Source: Hsuehochloa calcarea
Lineage: Eukaryota > Streptophyta > Magnoliopsida > Poales > Poaceae
Direction: 5' to 3'
NCBI GenBank assembly: GCA_036346395.1
Contig: CM070601.1
Coordinates: 10,041,763-10,105,762 of the forward strand
Length of the DNA stretch: 64,000 nt
The notes beneath the pieces are model-generated. The model was not told the DNA's origin. It ran no database searches and saw only the letters and a program-made list of their open reading frames with translations. Both the position numbers and the translations under genes were made by a program. Positions 1-10,643 of the stretch are shown here, one piece after another; the stretch's first letter is position 1; every line of letters starts with the position of its first letter.

Positions 1-345
1 CAGATCAAGTATTAAAAAAAATGAGCTCATGAAAAATGCTATAGCTGGTAAATTATGATATCTAACAATTTCTGTATTACTTGTAACTAGCTAAATTTGT
101 ACAGTTAACATGCACTTCAATGTTGAAAAGGCCTTTTGTCAATCCCGCATTCCCACTATACCAATCTTTTAGCATATTCTTAAACTTAAAGCTGCACGAG
201 TGCAAATCTAGCCCATCTCAGTTAACATAAGAAAGCTGATTGATCACACCACTTTCTTCCATATAGTTCGCAATATCAAATTTCCATGGTGAAATAATTG
301 AACAGGAGGATTGCGTTGCATAATTGCATTAGAAAGGTAACTTAC

Positions 346-1619
346 AGCAATAGTGCAGGCAACATATCCTGGTTTCTCTCTGTGGTCATGTACTCGGACA
401 CAGACTAGAACAAAAGCTCCAATATACCATGGAATGGCAGCAAGGAAAAACCCAGCAATGAACCTTTGTTTCAGCAAGAGAATGGAACTTTGTGAGGAGT
501 CTGGTTTAACTGCAGAAAGTAAGGCAAAATAACAGATGTACAGCGGCACTCACAGAAACCAGCCCAAGCCGAGGCCACAACATGGAAGACGCCGCATTCT
601 CACTGGTCTTCCTTCAACAACAGGACCATAACCTGAGACACCAGAAGCCAGATGATCATATAACATGGATATCTATTTTTCATGTTAGGGGTCCATTTAT
701 TTGTTTTTGCCAGGTAATTAATGCAAACCGGCTTTGAAATTATATTTCTTATTTGCTTCTAGACAAGTATAAGGTGACCAAGAGATGAATAGCAATAAGC
801 TTTGAAACTAGCAGGTATCATCGTTTTTGGCCAGTGAATTCAGATATCGACCAGTGAATTCAGATATCTTCAATTTTGCTGAATTAGGTGTCTTTGTGGG
901 CTGCCGAAAATTTCTTTGATATAGTGATTGACGCCTCAATTGATGCTAAAAATACTAATCACAACTACAAAAAATTTAAACATCAGTTATCCCGTTTAGC
1001 CGATATACAATTCAGCAAAGAATGAAGGTGGTAGGGTCATAGGGTGCTGAATTTAGTTCACCTACACCTAGCATCTATTTATAAGTAGACTTTGTCATCG
1101 GTGGAGAAAAGGTGATGCCGTGATGGCTTGGAATTTGGATCATGCACAGAAAGGGTGAGGCTTCTGATCATACACAAAAAGCACGAGAATCCGCATCGAC
1201 ACGAAGCAAGTGAATCGCCCACGAGAGCATAACTGTGCTGTGGCTCACGAAAACTTCAATTGCGCAAGTTGCCCATTTCCCCCAACCATACCTAAGCATC
1301 ACAAGCAAAACTCTATTAAGAGATCGACCATACCTTGCACGCCCTGGTGCCCCTGGGCGTAGTACGGCTCCGCGTGCGCGTAAGGCTGCTGCTGCTGGTG
1401 GTGGTGGTGGCCGCCGAAGCCGGGAGGCGGCGCGGGCTGGGGGAAGCCGACGGCCGGGTGCCGGAACTCGGCGGAGGCGGCATGGGGAGGGGGCTGGAAG
1501 GTCCCGTACTGGTATTGGTGGGGCTGCTGGCCCTGCAGGTGCGGCGGCGCCGACGGCGGGAGGTCGCCGGAGGAGTAGGCCACCTTGCCGTCGGCCTCCG
1601 GGTGCTGGCCTCCTCCCAT
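346..1619 (-). CDS. 60S ribosomal protein L18a-like membrane protein, 5' three exons (partial)
   Basis: I see three exons on the minus strand: 1619-1334, 632-554 and 463-346. They are joined by GT-AG introns and give 161 codons in frame. Exon 1 starts at an ATG and encodes a Gly/Pro/Gln/His-rich tail (GGHHHHQQQQ). Exon 2 encodes the conserved EGRPVRMRRLPCCGLGLGWF block. Exon 3 encodes a hydrophobic stretch (FFLAAIPWYIGAFVLVCVRV) followed by REKPGYVACTIA. This order is that of the plant L18a-like family, small membrane proteins of poorly known role that are named after, but are not, the cytosolic ribosomal protein. Exon 3 ends at a good GTAAGT donor (345-340). The last exon, expected to encode a second membrane segment, is not visible in 1-240 and probably lies left of the window. 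The intron after exon 1 is about 700 bp. The family call is firm; the exact function is not known to me. Confidence 0.85.
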
Positions 1620-4530
1620 GGTTTGGTTGACCTTGACGCGGCGAGGTGTGGCGTGCCGCGGTTGACAGAAAGGCAGTGGGATCTAGAAAGCGACTGACTT
1701 TTCTTTAGAGGAAGAAAGATACTTACTAGGCGAGCGACAGAGCGAGTCCAGTTGGAGAAGAGCAAGTAACGAGTTGGGCTCCGATTGGATCCCCGCCGCT
1801 AGGCTGCTTCGGCTGGTGGTAGTTATTCGTGGCATGTAAGGCCTAATAGCTTTGTGTTCATAGGCTGGTTCAGCCCACTTAGTTGCAGGAATCAGGTGTG
1901 TTTTTTTTTTCTTAGCTTACCTTTTATACTAATAAAAGAATGGTTTACTCTCCCGAGTGGAACGATATTTTTTTTCTCTTGTGCACGCGGTTGATCTCTC
2001 CCACCCCTCCTAAATTCCTCATTGAGATGTACCAACACGTGGACCCAACCTAACAGGGGTAGGGTCTCGCCCAGCGCATGCCCGGTGACTCGTAAACGCA
2101 TCATGCCCCTACTTCTTTCACAACCATCCAAACAGTCATCGCCCCACTTTTTCTTCACATGCACACACTGAAATTTGTCGTCGTCCCACTCCTTTTTGTC
2201 TCGTGCCGCGACTCGCTACCTGCGTCAGTCCGGCATTCACTTCGTGTCTCAGAGATCACGACCCCCTCCGACACTCAGTTCATGGATTGCAACGACGGCG
2301 TGCACAAAGATGAGGAGATCTGATAACGTAGGAGGTGAAGATGACACGATGAGGTAGCGCCAGTGACAGAAGGACGTAGCGGGGAGGTAGCGGCGGCGAT
2401 AAGAGGAGGTAGCGGGGAGGGTGGCGGCGGCGAGTACGGGAGAAGACACTGGGAGGGAAGGGAGGAGAGGAGGCGGTGGTACCATGGGTGGCACCAGGTA
2501 AGGGAGGGGAGGCAGTGATGGTGCGTAAGAAAAAGGCAGAGATGAAGGCATCATTCCCTTACCGCGTTGTCATCTTGAGTTCACCGCGCCGTGTCCTCTT
2601 CATCCTAATCATCCCCTGCGTCGTCGTTGCCTCCTACTCCGCGCCGGTCGAGCAAGCATCGCCGCCGCCTCCTCGCTTACCACCGCACCGCCTCCTCCCC
2701 CGGCCTCCTACCTTCTCAGCGCGATGTACCTGGCGCGGGCTGCAAAAGACAGTGGTCGCGAGAACTGAGTCATGGCTTGAATTCAGGGTGGAAGAAGGTG
2801 GTAATCGATGTGTAGTCCTCTTCATTGTCAACCGACAATGACTAAAAATGAGGAAAGTCGATATCAACTTCAATTCCTAAAGTTAAACAATTTATGAACT
2901 CAACATTTCAATTTCTGGGTAGTAACAGTAGGTGATGCAATAGACAGAGTTATCTTTCTATTTATATGTGTGTGAAAGAAAAATTAATATTTATTATGCA
3001 GTTTAAGATCCCAAATACTAATATGAATCACTCCTTTTTTAGGGTTCGGTTGCAAAGTAAGGAATCAAGTGTTCTCGGTTGCTCGCTTGTCACACGATTA
3101 TCATCTGAACGCCCGTGCTATCTCGCATGGCAAGATATATCAGTGGAAGTTTTGTTTAATTCCAAGCAGCAATCAAGGCTTGTGCGTCATGCATGCGTCC
3201 AGAGACAAAAATCACAAAACATTCCATTGCAACCTCCCCAAGCTATCTTCCTGCCCTCTGTCAATGGCCATCAGGATTCAGGATGCATATCATGGTCAGT
3301 TCCTGCACCCGGAAGCATCTTATCACTTAAGACATTTTCTGCTCCAACGTACGAGCAATGCAACGATAGCATACGCGATTTCCTCCAGAAAGTCAGGGCT
3401 TCATGTACACTGCTTCCAACTTCAATGAAGTGCACCCAGCTCGAGATAAAACCTAATGAAATGAAAAAAAAACTTATAACTTCCAAATCAAGCAGAGACA
3501 TAGACTAGACTGAACAGTATCATCCGAAGCAACTTGCATATATATATATGGCCCTGAAGAAAAAAAAAGTTCAGATTGAGTGATTTTGTCAGCTCAGTTG
3601 ACTTGTCAGATAAGGATTATAATAGAGCGCGTTCAAAGATAAGACCCACAGATCGATGTGAACGCAATGATAGAAACAAGTGGCTGCATCTGTATGCCAC
3701 GCCAGCAATATGCATGTGCATGGCTTGTGAAGTAAATCAAGCAATTGAATTCAGGGAAGATATCATCTTCTGTTGATGACCCAATCATTAGCAGATTCTC
3801 TTGCTCATGAAGGGAATTGTTACTTAAGGAGAAGTTGTTCTCCTGAATGCCCGGGTTGTTAGCTTATTCTTTTGGAGAATCGATGGGGATGTTGTATGCC
3901 ATACTAATAGTCTAGTACAATACAAGACTGACAAGAGACTAAAATATTGTATCGTGCATATATGGATCAAATTCTCTTCAGATTTCAGAGTTCAGATGAC
4001 CAAGGAACAGCAAATAGTACTGCAGAAAATTCAACTGTAACTTTTTTTAGAAATACAAAATTGAACTGTAATTCAACTGCACGAAATTGCATCAAATTTC
4101 ATAGATGCAAATGAAACTACAAATGGATACTTGTATATGTACATTCTAAATACCGATTGAATACTAGCTAATTAACAAGAACAAATGCAAGTGTAGGTCA
4201 AACTTGTGATTACTGAAAAACCGCAGCTGACCTATGCATTACATGATGCCCATGCATTTGGTCAACCCTACAAGAAAAAATAATGCATATCTAGAGCACA
4301 AAATCAACCGCCGCAAGATACCATGAACGTATGAACATCCCTGAATTTCTGCAGAGATCTTGCGCGGGGATTAAATTTAGGTTCACTCGTTTGCAGACCA
4401 GCTAAGCTTCCCTCTCATTTCGCTAACTAGCTTGACAAATTGGCCACACACTGACTTGCTTTATCAGAAATCGCCAACTGCCAGCAGCCAGCCCGTGTCA
4501 GCTATGACACACAACCAACTCGACCCAGGC
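1620..4530. other. intergenic region, no supported gene
   Basis: This stretch lies between the start of the L18a-like gene and the ERF promoter. The part 2200-2840 is GC-rich with proline- and arginine-rich low-complexity frames and no recognisable domain. An open frame of about 180 codons at 2966-3508 has no family resemblance, no clear promoter and ordinary base composition, so I do not call it a gene. The rest is AT-rich. Confidence 0.5.
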
Positions 4531-4533
4531 AGA

Positions 4534-4543
4534 CATATATAGT
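4534..4543 (+). promoter_or_regulatory. TATA box of the ERF gene
   Basis: CATATATAGT stands about 60-70 bp before the preferred ATG at 4604. A transcript starting about 30 bp downstream would begin near 4565. That excludes the upstream in-frame ATG at 4547 from the mRNA and supports 4604 as the start. Confidence 0.55.
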
Positions 4544-4603
4544 TCAGTGCAATGCACAGTTCTGCTCTTCAAAAGAAAAATTAAGAGATTTCACAACACA
4601 CTC

Positions 4604-5401
4604 ATGGCGATTGGAGCACCAGCTCCCCATCAGCCACATGACACAAGCAACATCCTCGAGAACGTATGGGCCAGCATCATGACAGGGTACACCCCGACGT
4701 CGTCGACGGCGATGTCGTCGTCGGAGGCGGGTGAAGAGAAGCCGGCGATCTTGCAGAGGCTGCCGAGCCTGGGGAGGTGGATTTCCATGGGCGCCGAGGA
4801 GTGGGACGAGCTCCTCAATGGAGCAGTAGAGTTCGCGTCAGATGCCTCCGATGAGCTGCTCATAGCCTCACCTGCAAACGAAGAAGGCCAGAGCACCAGC
4901 TGCTCACTGCAGGATCATGGTAAGCATTCCAAGGCGGCCGCGCCCGAGAACTACAGGGGGGTGAGGCGGCGGCCGTGGGGAAAGTTCGCCGCCGAGATAC
5001 GTGACACGCGGCGGAAAGGCGCGCGGATGTGGCTGGGTACGTTCACCACGGCGGAGGAGGCCGCGCTCGCGTACGACAAGGCGGCGCTGCGCATGCGCGG
5101 CCCGCGCGCGCACCTCAACTTCCCGCTCGAGACGGTGCAGAGGCACCTGGAGCGCGAACTGGCCGGGCACGGCTGCTCCGATCAGACGAGCCGCGTGCGC
5201 CGCAAGAGGAGGAGGAGGAGTGCTGATACAAGAAGTGATGGCAATTTAACAGCAACAAGCTCTGATCGGATATTGCCGTTCGCTTTAGAAAGAGATCAAC
5301 GAACAATGCAAGAATGCGTGAGCAGTGATGCAGGAGGAGTGATCGAGTTTGAGGAGATTGGCGGTGAGTATTGGGACTACTTGTTCCCGCCTCTTATATA
5401 G
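4604..5401 (+). CDS. AP2/ERF-domain transcription factor (ERF subfamily)
   Basis: This intronless gene encodes 265 residues. A single AP2 domain lies at about residues 116-176, beginning NYRGVRRRPWGKFAAEIRD and ending RAHLNFPLE. The AEIRD signature has Ala and Asp at the two positions that separate ERF proteins from DREB proteins, so a GCC-box type DNA target is expected for the family. A basic patch (RRKRRRR) follows the domain and may serve nuclear import. The C-terminus is acidic and aromatic (IEFEEIGGEYWDYLF), which looks like an activation motif. The N-terminal third is Ser/Glu-rich. An upstream in-frame ATG at 4547 would add 19 residues, but it lies almost on top of the TATA box. The central part is very GC-rich, as is usual for grass ERF genes. 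The class is certain; the precise subgroup is not. Confidence 0.9.
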   Translation: MAIGAPAPHQPHDTSNILENVWASIMTGYTPTSSTAMSSSEAGEEKPAILQRLPSLGRWISMGAEEWDELLNGAVEFASDASDELLIASPANEEGQSTSCSLQDHGKHSKAAAPENYRGVRRRPWGKFAAEIRDTRRKGARMWLGTFTTAEEAALAYDKAALRMRGPRAHLNFPLETVQRHLERELAGHGCSDQTSRVRRKRRRRSADTRSDGNLTATSSDRILPFALERDQRTMQECVSSDAGGVIEFEEIGGEYWDYLFPPLI

Positions 5402-6943
5402 GGGAGGCCGATCATGTAGCTAGATAATAGGGTTATGCGCATGACAAGAGATTTGTATACATTCTTAAGGTTGATTGTTCCGCAGCATGTATATGCTATG
5501 CAGTTAATTAGGTGATTTGTTCATATGTACTGTATAATCATTTTAGTTGCTACTTGCTATTGGGTTTACATGATCTTTAATTCACATGGTAGTGGCATGA
5601 AGCAAATCACACACTTCAGTGTGTTAGATTCGATGAAGTAAGCCGTGGTTCACCTGCATGTTTAGAATAAACGCACAAGGAGCGAGTTAGCTAGCTGAAT
5701 TCAGGGCTTGAGTTAGCTAACAAGGGACTACGAACCCTACGAACTATAGAGAAGAGATCAGGAATGGAATAGTAGGACACTGGGACGCAAGGGAGGAGAC
5801 GCGCCTAGTTCGGGGAAATAATTGACCAAGATAACATATAAACATATAATTTCTGTAAATCAATTAACCAGGATAAAATGCTCAAAAGATCAGATAAGCA
5901 ACCATATGAAAACATCATATTACTCAGTTTTGAATGTTTATGATTGCTTTCAGATGTAGAGTTGCACAAGACGTGATCTTAGCCTTCTCGATACTTGCCA
6001 ATATTCTTTATCAATTAAATGTGATAACAATAAATTAGACTTTTGAGCTCAAATAATGCTTCACTGGAATGTCAAGAAATAACTTCTAAAACATCAGTTT
6101 TATACTTTCAGTCGTCAGAAGGTCATTCAACTAATAGTGTGCAGAAATGCTCTATTATCATATTAGCCAATTAGTAACCAGTTAAATGAAAACTGAACAG
6201 AATCATTAATCTCAAATATTGTACAGAATCACTAATCTCAATAAAATAACCAATCTGCTATCAGTAAACCAGCAAAAGTACAGAACACAAATTCTGTCTA
6301 GTTTCAACTGAAAACAAAAAAAAAATCAGAACTAGCTGCTTAGCACAAATTGACAATGAGAAGCAACTCATATAGCCCAAGTTTGATATTGCTATCACAT
6401 CAATTTCATAATATGATAATTATCCTCATCAAGCAATTACCAGAGCCCACCACAATACCAAGTCTCCCAGTGCTAGTCAAGATAGATTGAAATAAACTAG
6501 CACAACACACTTAGTAAAGTAAATCAAATCTGAAAAATAGAAACAACTTACGAAGGGGTGGCAAGAACCACCAAGGATGCACTGACCTAGTGCACCTCAG
6601 AGCAAGAGAGGAGGCACGCCGCGCTCGAGGAGGAGGAGACACGTGCTCGGAGGAGGGGAGGAGCAGGCTCGGGGAGGAGGGGCGCCGAGCTAGAGGAGAA
6701 GGCGGCTTCGAGGACGGCGACAACGGACTCGGGGAGGGGAGGAGGCACGTCGGGCTCGGGGGAGGAGGGGCGCCGGGTTCGGGGAGGCGGTGGCTCGTGC
6801 TCAGAGAGGAGGCAATGGGCTCGAGGGAGGAGGCGCGCTGGGCTAGAGGAGGAGGCGGCGATGGGCTCGGGGGAGGAGAAACTTAATCATTTGAGTTAGA
6901 GGCGCGGGCAAACCCTAGAGTCTGAATATAAATAGGGTTATAC
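5402..6943. other. ERF downstream region and possible left part of a CACTA-like element
   Basis: No gene is seen. 5402-6560 is AT-rich without recognisable coding sequence. 6580-6890 is a GC-rich, GAGGAGG-type low-complexity stretch. The left end of the CACTA-like element should lie somewhere here, but I could not find a CACTA terminus. Confidence 0.4.
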
Positions 6944-7055
6944 ATCACAGACGGTTCTAAAGTATAATAGTCTGTGATAAATACACATCACAGACAGTTT
7001 TAAAGTAGAACCGTCTATGATAAATACACACCACACACGATTTCAATAAATAACC
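6944..7055. repeat. left subterminal hairpins of a CACTA-like element
   Basis: Three short imperfect hairpins stand in a row, at 6944-6978, 6987-7022 and about 7030-7063. Each is built from CACAGACGGTT-like sequence and its reverse complement separated by a few A/T bases. The same unit recurs at 17562-17677 and 18357-18550 near the right end. Arrays of this kind are typical of the subterminal regions of grass CACTA (En/Spm) elements, where transposase binds. Confidence 0.65.
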
Positions 7056-7273
7056 GTATGCGATAATAAACATTCTCATATACATAAATGCAAATTCAGA
7101 ACATATATGACATATTCACATATTAATAAAGCATTAGTTTGAGCTCAAAGGATGATTTGTAGTTGTCATATTTAATTAGTGAAAAATAATGACAAAAATG
7201 GCGATGAATTATATATGAATATTTGCTAATTAAAACTATGCTAAAACCGCTAATTTTCCAACAAGTAATTCAA

Positions 7274-7563
7274 TTACACCTGTGCAAAGAACTTGTCGTA
7301 CTCATGTCTAATACTACAGTCATCGTTGCAGAAGAGGATGTAGTCGTCCCACCCTTCTGTCATGTCGCAGCCGGTGCTCGTGCACCGATGGTTGTCATCC
7401 GACAGCGCCAACACCTGACCCTACAACCCAACCATATTCTTCCATGTCGCCCCCCGGACCGCGTCTGCAGCGAGCCTCTGGCACCGTATGCACTTTCGAT
7501 TTGTCCTTTTGGTCGTTTCACACCCACCGCCGGTCGGCTCGCCCTCGACCTGGCTGATGTAGT
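7274..7563 (-). pseudogene. 3' half of an F-box gene exon, cut off by a Copia insertion
   Basis: Read on the minus strand, this piece continues the exon that stops at 16864 on the far side of the Copia element. Taking one copy of the target duplication as host sequence, the codons run across the junction without a shift. The fragment encodes YISQVEGE, a Cys-rich block (CIRCQRLAADAVRGATWK) and an acidic C-terminus with GCDMTEGWDDYILFC, and ends at TAA 7276-7274. This resembles the C-terminus of grass F-box proteins of the At2g35280-like type. One in-frame TAG follows KNMVGL, so the copy is dead. Together with 16859-17400 it forms one two-exon F-box gene copy lying inside a CACTA-like element. 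Confidence 0.7.
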
Positions 7564-7568
7564 GCTTC

Positions 7569-9295
7569 TGTGGATATCATGGGGATATGCCCCAGATCTT
7601 AGGATGATGTGACAATTGGCAATGGCGTTTACGGTTTGTCGTTTCACGTGTTTTTGGCAATGGTTGATTCGTCAGTTCGAACCGTCCCGACCGGCCAGTC
7701 GCGCGGTGGTCGGTCTAAATCGGTCCGACCGGTTTATAAGGGGCGGTCGGACTGGCCATTGTCAGTAAGTGTTGGATTGAGCTGGGCTAAAAATAGAGGG
7801 TGTAGGCAACATAGGAGATTCTATTGCACTTGGTCCCATAATTTTTGGAGTCTCCAGTCAAAAGTTCTATTGGTTTGAAATTTCCAGTAGGTTTCGGTTT
7901 TTCGAGGTTGAAAATCGGCTAAGTCATTACTGGCGGTCTGACCGGCCAATAGCTGGCGGTCAGACCGGTTCTCACTTGGTTCGTCGCCCGTTGTGGCGGC
8001 GATTCTCGATTGTTAGGTCAAAGTCATGAGTTTCATGGCATATATGTTGCATGATGCATGTTTTGACTAACATGGGTCAAGTTGTGAAGAACTTGTTCCT
8101 AAATTCGGTTTACTTCTCTATTGTTGTGCAGGTTGCTTGGTGGTCAACGACGGTCAACGGCGAGGATGATCGGGACTAGGCTTGGAGAGCTGAGGTCCAG
8201 AACGATCGACGATGTCGGGTGAGGTCAATGTACTCAAGCGTGGTGCAAGATGGACAAGGATGACCTATTGGCTAATCCGAGGCGCAAGATAGCGCAAGGT
8301 GTAGCTAGTTAGGTCAAGGGGAGATAACGACGACGCATTAAAATGCGTGCGTAAGTGTACCATTTGTTTTGGGCCTTAATGGGAGCCCAATTGAGTCAAA
8401 CTTCTAGAAGGTCTAAGCCTCACTATAAATAGGAGAGGGAGCTGGCTGCACATCCGTTTCGTCTCTTTTGCAATTTTTGTAAACCCTAATTTTCTTAGGG
8501 GGAGCTTTTGTGGAGGCTGTGGTTCTTGATGTTTGATGTGATTTTCGTAGTTTGGATTGAGCATTGTCCTCCATTGATGGAGAGGCTGTAAGCCCATATC
8601 ATATCAATCAATCAAAGGAAAGTTTGATTAATGTTTTGTTTCATTGCGTTCTTTCTCTCTATTTGATGATTTTGGGTCTTTCTTTGATCCGTGAGTTTTT
8701 GCTTATTTTATTCACGTGATCTAGCTTGCTGTGACGTGTGGAAATCTATCTAGGATCATCTTGATCATCAATCGCCCACGAGCAAGAGTTTTGAACTAGT
8801 TTTTGTTTTGACCCGATTTTGAACCTCTCTTCAATCAAATCGAAAAGGATCGCTATTCTTCCAAGAATTATCGCAATCTTTAATTGGAATAGCTTCCTGA
8901 TATCATAGAAAAGGTGTGTTCCCAATTTTATCAAGTTTGGATTAGTAGATCAAAAGTTTTATCTATTTTCATCTTCGTCATCGTGGTTGTTCTTACGTTT
9001 CGTACATCGGTCGATCGATCGCAAATCGACCGGTCGATCCAGACAAGAAATCGGTCCGACAGGTGTTGTCCCAGCGGTCCGACCGCCAGTGCATTAAGCT
9101 GCTTCAATCTTTGTTGATTTTGTCTTATTGCTTAGGGGCTTAAATTAGATTCAATATTAGTCTTCCGCTGTACTAATATACTGATCTTCATAGTTTCCAT
9201 AGCTACTGGAGTAAAGTTTTTATTGAATCAATTATTTGTGAAAAAGTGAGCGTGCTCCTATTCACCCCCCCTCTAGTCGCCTTTTCGGTCCAACA
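7569..9295 (+). repeat. 5' LTR of Copia element A (1,727 bp)
   Basis: The LTR starts TGTGGATATC and ends GGTCCAACA, just before a tRNA-type primer site. The five bases before it (gcttc) match the five after the 3' LTR (gattc at 16859) at four of five positions. A TATA motif (ACTATAAATA, 8423-8432) marks a likely promoter. The LTR carries many palindromes of the form CGGTCYGACCG. It shares its family with the solo LTR at 10644-12526, and its last 510 bp match the truncated 3' LTR at 16356-16858. Confidence 0.85.
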
Positions 9296-9297
9296 AG

Positions 9298-9310
9298 TGA
9301 TATCAAAGCC
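9298..9310 (+). promoter_or_regulatory. primer-binding site of Copia element A
   Basis: TGATATCAAAGCC lies two bases after the LTR end. It resembles the usual plant initiator-Met tRNA primer site TGGTATCAGAGC, with two differences. Confidence 0.75.
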
Positions 9311-9347
9311 CGGTTAGTTCAATCTTGATCTTAACCGGTCACTGAAC

Positions 9348-10643
9348 TTGGCGATTGATAGATACTCCACAAAGCTGCATATCTTCGATGGGCACGACTA
9401 TGCCTATTGGAAGAATCGCATGCGAGTCTTCCTTGAGAGCGAAGGACATGCTATATGGGAGGTTGTTCGAGTCCCGCTCGTTGTGCCCGAAGTTGCTACG
9501 CCGGCTTCAGAAGCCCTTTTGGCTAACAACAATAAGGCTAAAAACCTCTTGTATGGTGGACTTGGGAGACAGGAGTATGATCGAATTTGTAATCTTAAGT
9601 CTGCGCATGAGATTTGGAACACTCTCGAAACCTATCATAAGGGTTCGTCCCAAGTCAAGAAAGTACACCAAACAGTCTATAAGCGTGAATATAACAAATT
9701 CGAGATGCGTCCTGGTGAGAGCATCGATGACATTTTCAGTCGCTTTAATAAAGTGATTAATCAGATGAAAGCTGTTGGTATTGAATATTCTCAGTCTGAA
9801 AATGCCACCCACCTCTTGGCTACAATCAACACCAAGAAATGGGAGATAAATGCTACTGCCATTGAGGAGAATGTCAATCTTTATGATCTAACTTTGGAGT
9901 TGCTCTATAGCAAGCTTAAGACTCATGAGATCAAGAGGATTGATCATCCCAAGAAGGAAAACATGGCTTTGGTAGCAGACCCGCTCAAGAGAGCTTCTGA
10001 TGGGTTTTTTGAGCCTTCTTCTGGATTTTCGCTTGCTGGTTTATCTGCAATCCATGAAGAGGAGTTTGAGAGTCTTCCTGAGGCTGAGTTGGCTATCATA
10101 GTCAAAAAGGTTACACGGGCCTACAACAATATGAGAAACAGAAATCGAGAAGGTCCCATGACTTGCTATGAATGTGGTGATCTAAATCATATCCGGGCAA
10201 ATTGCCCCAAGCTGAAAGGTAAGAGCAACCATAAGGAGGGAAAGTCAGCTTGGAAGAAGCCACAATGGAACAAATCAAGGTTTGATATTGCCAAGCTGAC
10301 AAAGGCCGCTCACCGGGTGCTTGCCGCTTTTGGGGATCAATCCTTGAGCGATGTTGACTCCGGGAGTGAGGATGAGAAGGAGGAGGAGATCCCTCAAAGC
10401 AAAAAGAAAGGGAAGGCCAAGGACTTCACCGGCTTGTGCTTCATAGCCGACTCCGTTGACAACGACAACGATGAGGTACCTCCTTCCTATGATGTTCTTT
10501 CTGATAGATGTGAAACTATATTTGAGCAACTCATGAGTCAGGATAAAGCTTTAGAGTTTGTTATGGCCAAGAATAAGGATTTAGAGTCACAAATAGATAA
10601 TTTGATTTTAGAACTTGGAAATACTAAGACTCTTGAATCTGAT
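9348..10643 (+). pseudogene. Copia element A gag, first part
   Basis: This open frame of 432 codons from ATG 9348 runs up to the nested solo LTR. It contains a UBN2-type gag core (LHIFDGHDYAYWKNRMRVFL onward) and a CCHC zinc knuckle (CYECGDLNHIRANC, about 10164-10205). The reading continues past the insertion into LTR sequence and stops at 10682, but the true gag continues at 12532 in the same frame. Gag packages the element RNA into cytoplasmic particles. The first part is well preserved, while later parts carry stops, so the element is no longer able to move by itself. Confidence 0.85.

Noticed and set aside
1235..1697. Long frames on the plus strand over the L18a-like exon
   Set aside because: They are antisense and shifted readings of a GC-rich coding exon.
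2966..3508. Open frame of about 180 codons
   Set aside because: No recognisable motif or family resemblance, overlapping frame of similar length, and no promoter or splice support.
4265..4285. CTACAAGAAAAAATA as a left CACTA terminus
   Set aside because: It lacks the CACTA start, lies before the ERF gene, and no hairpin array follows it.
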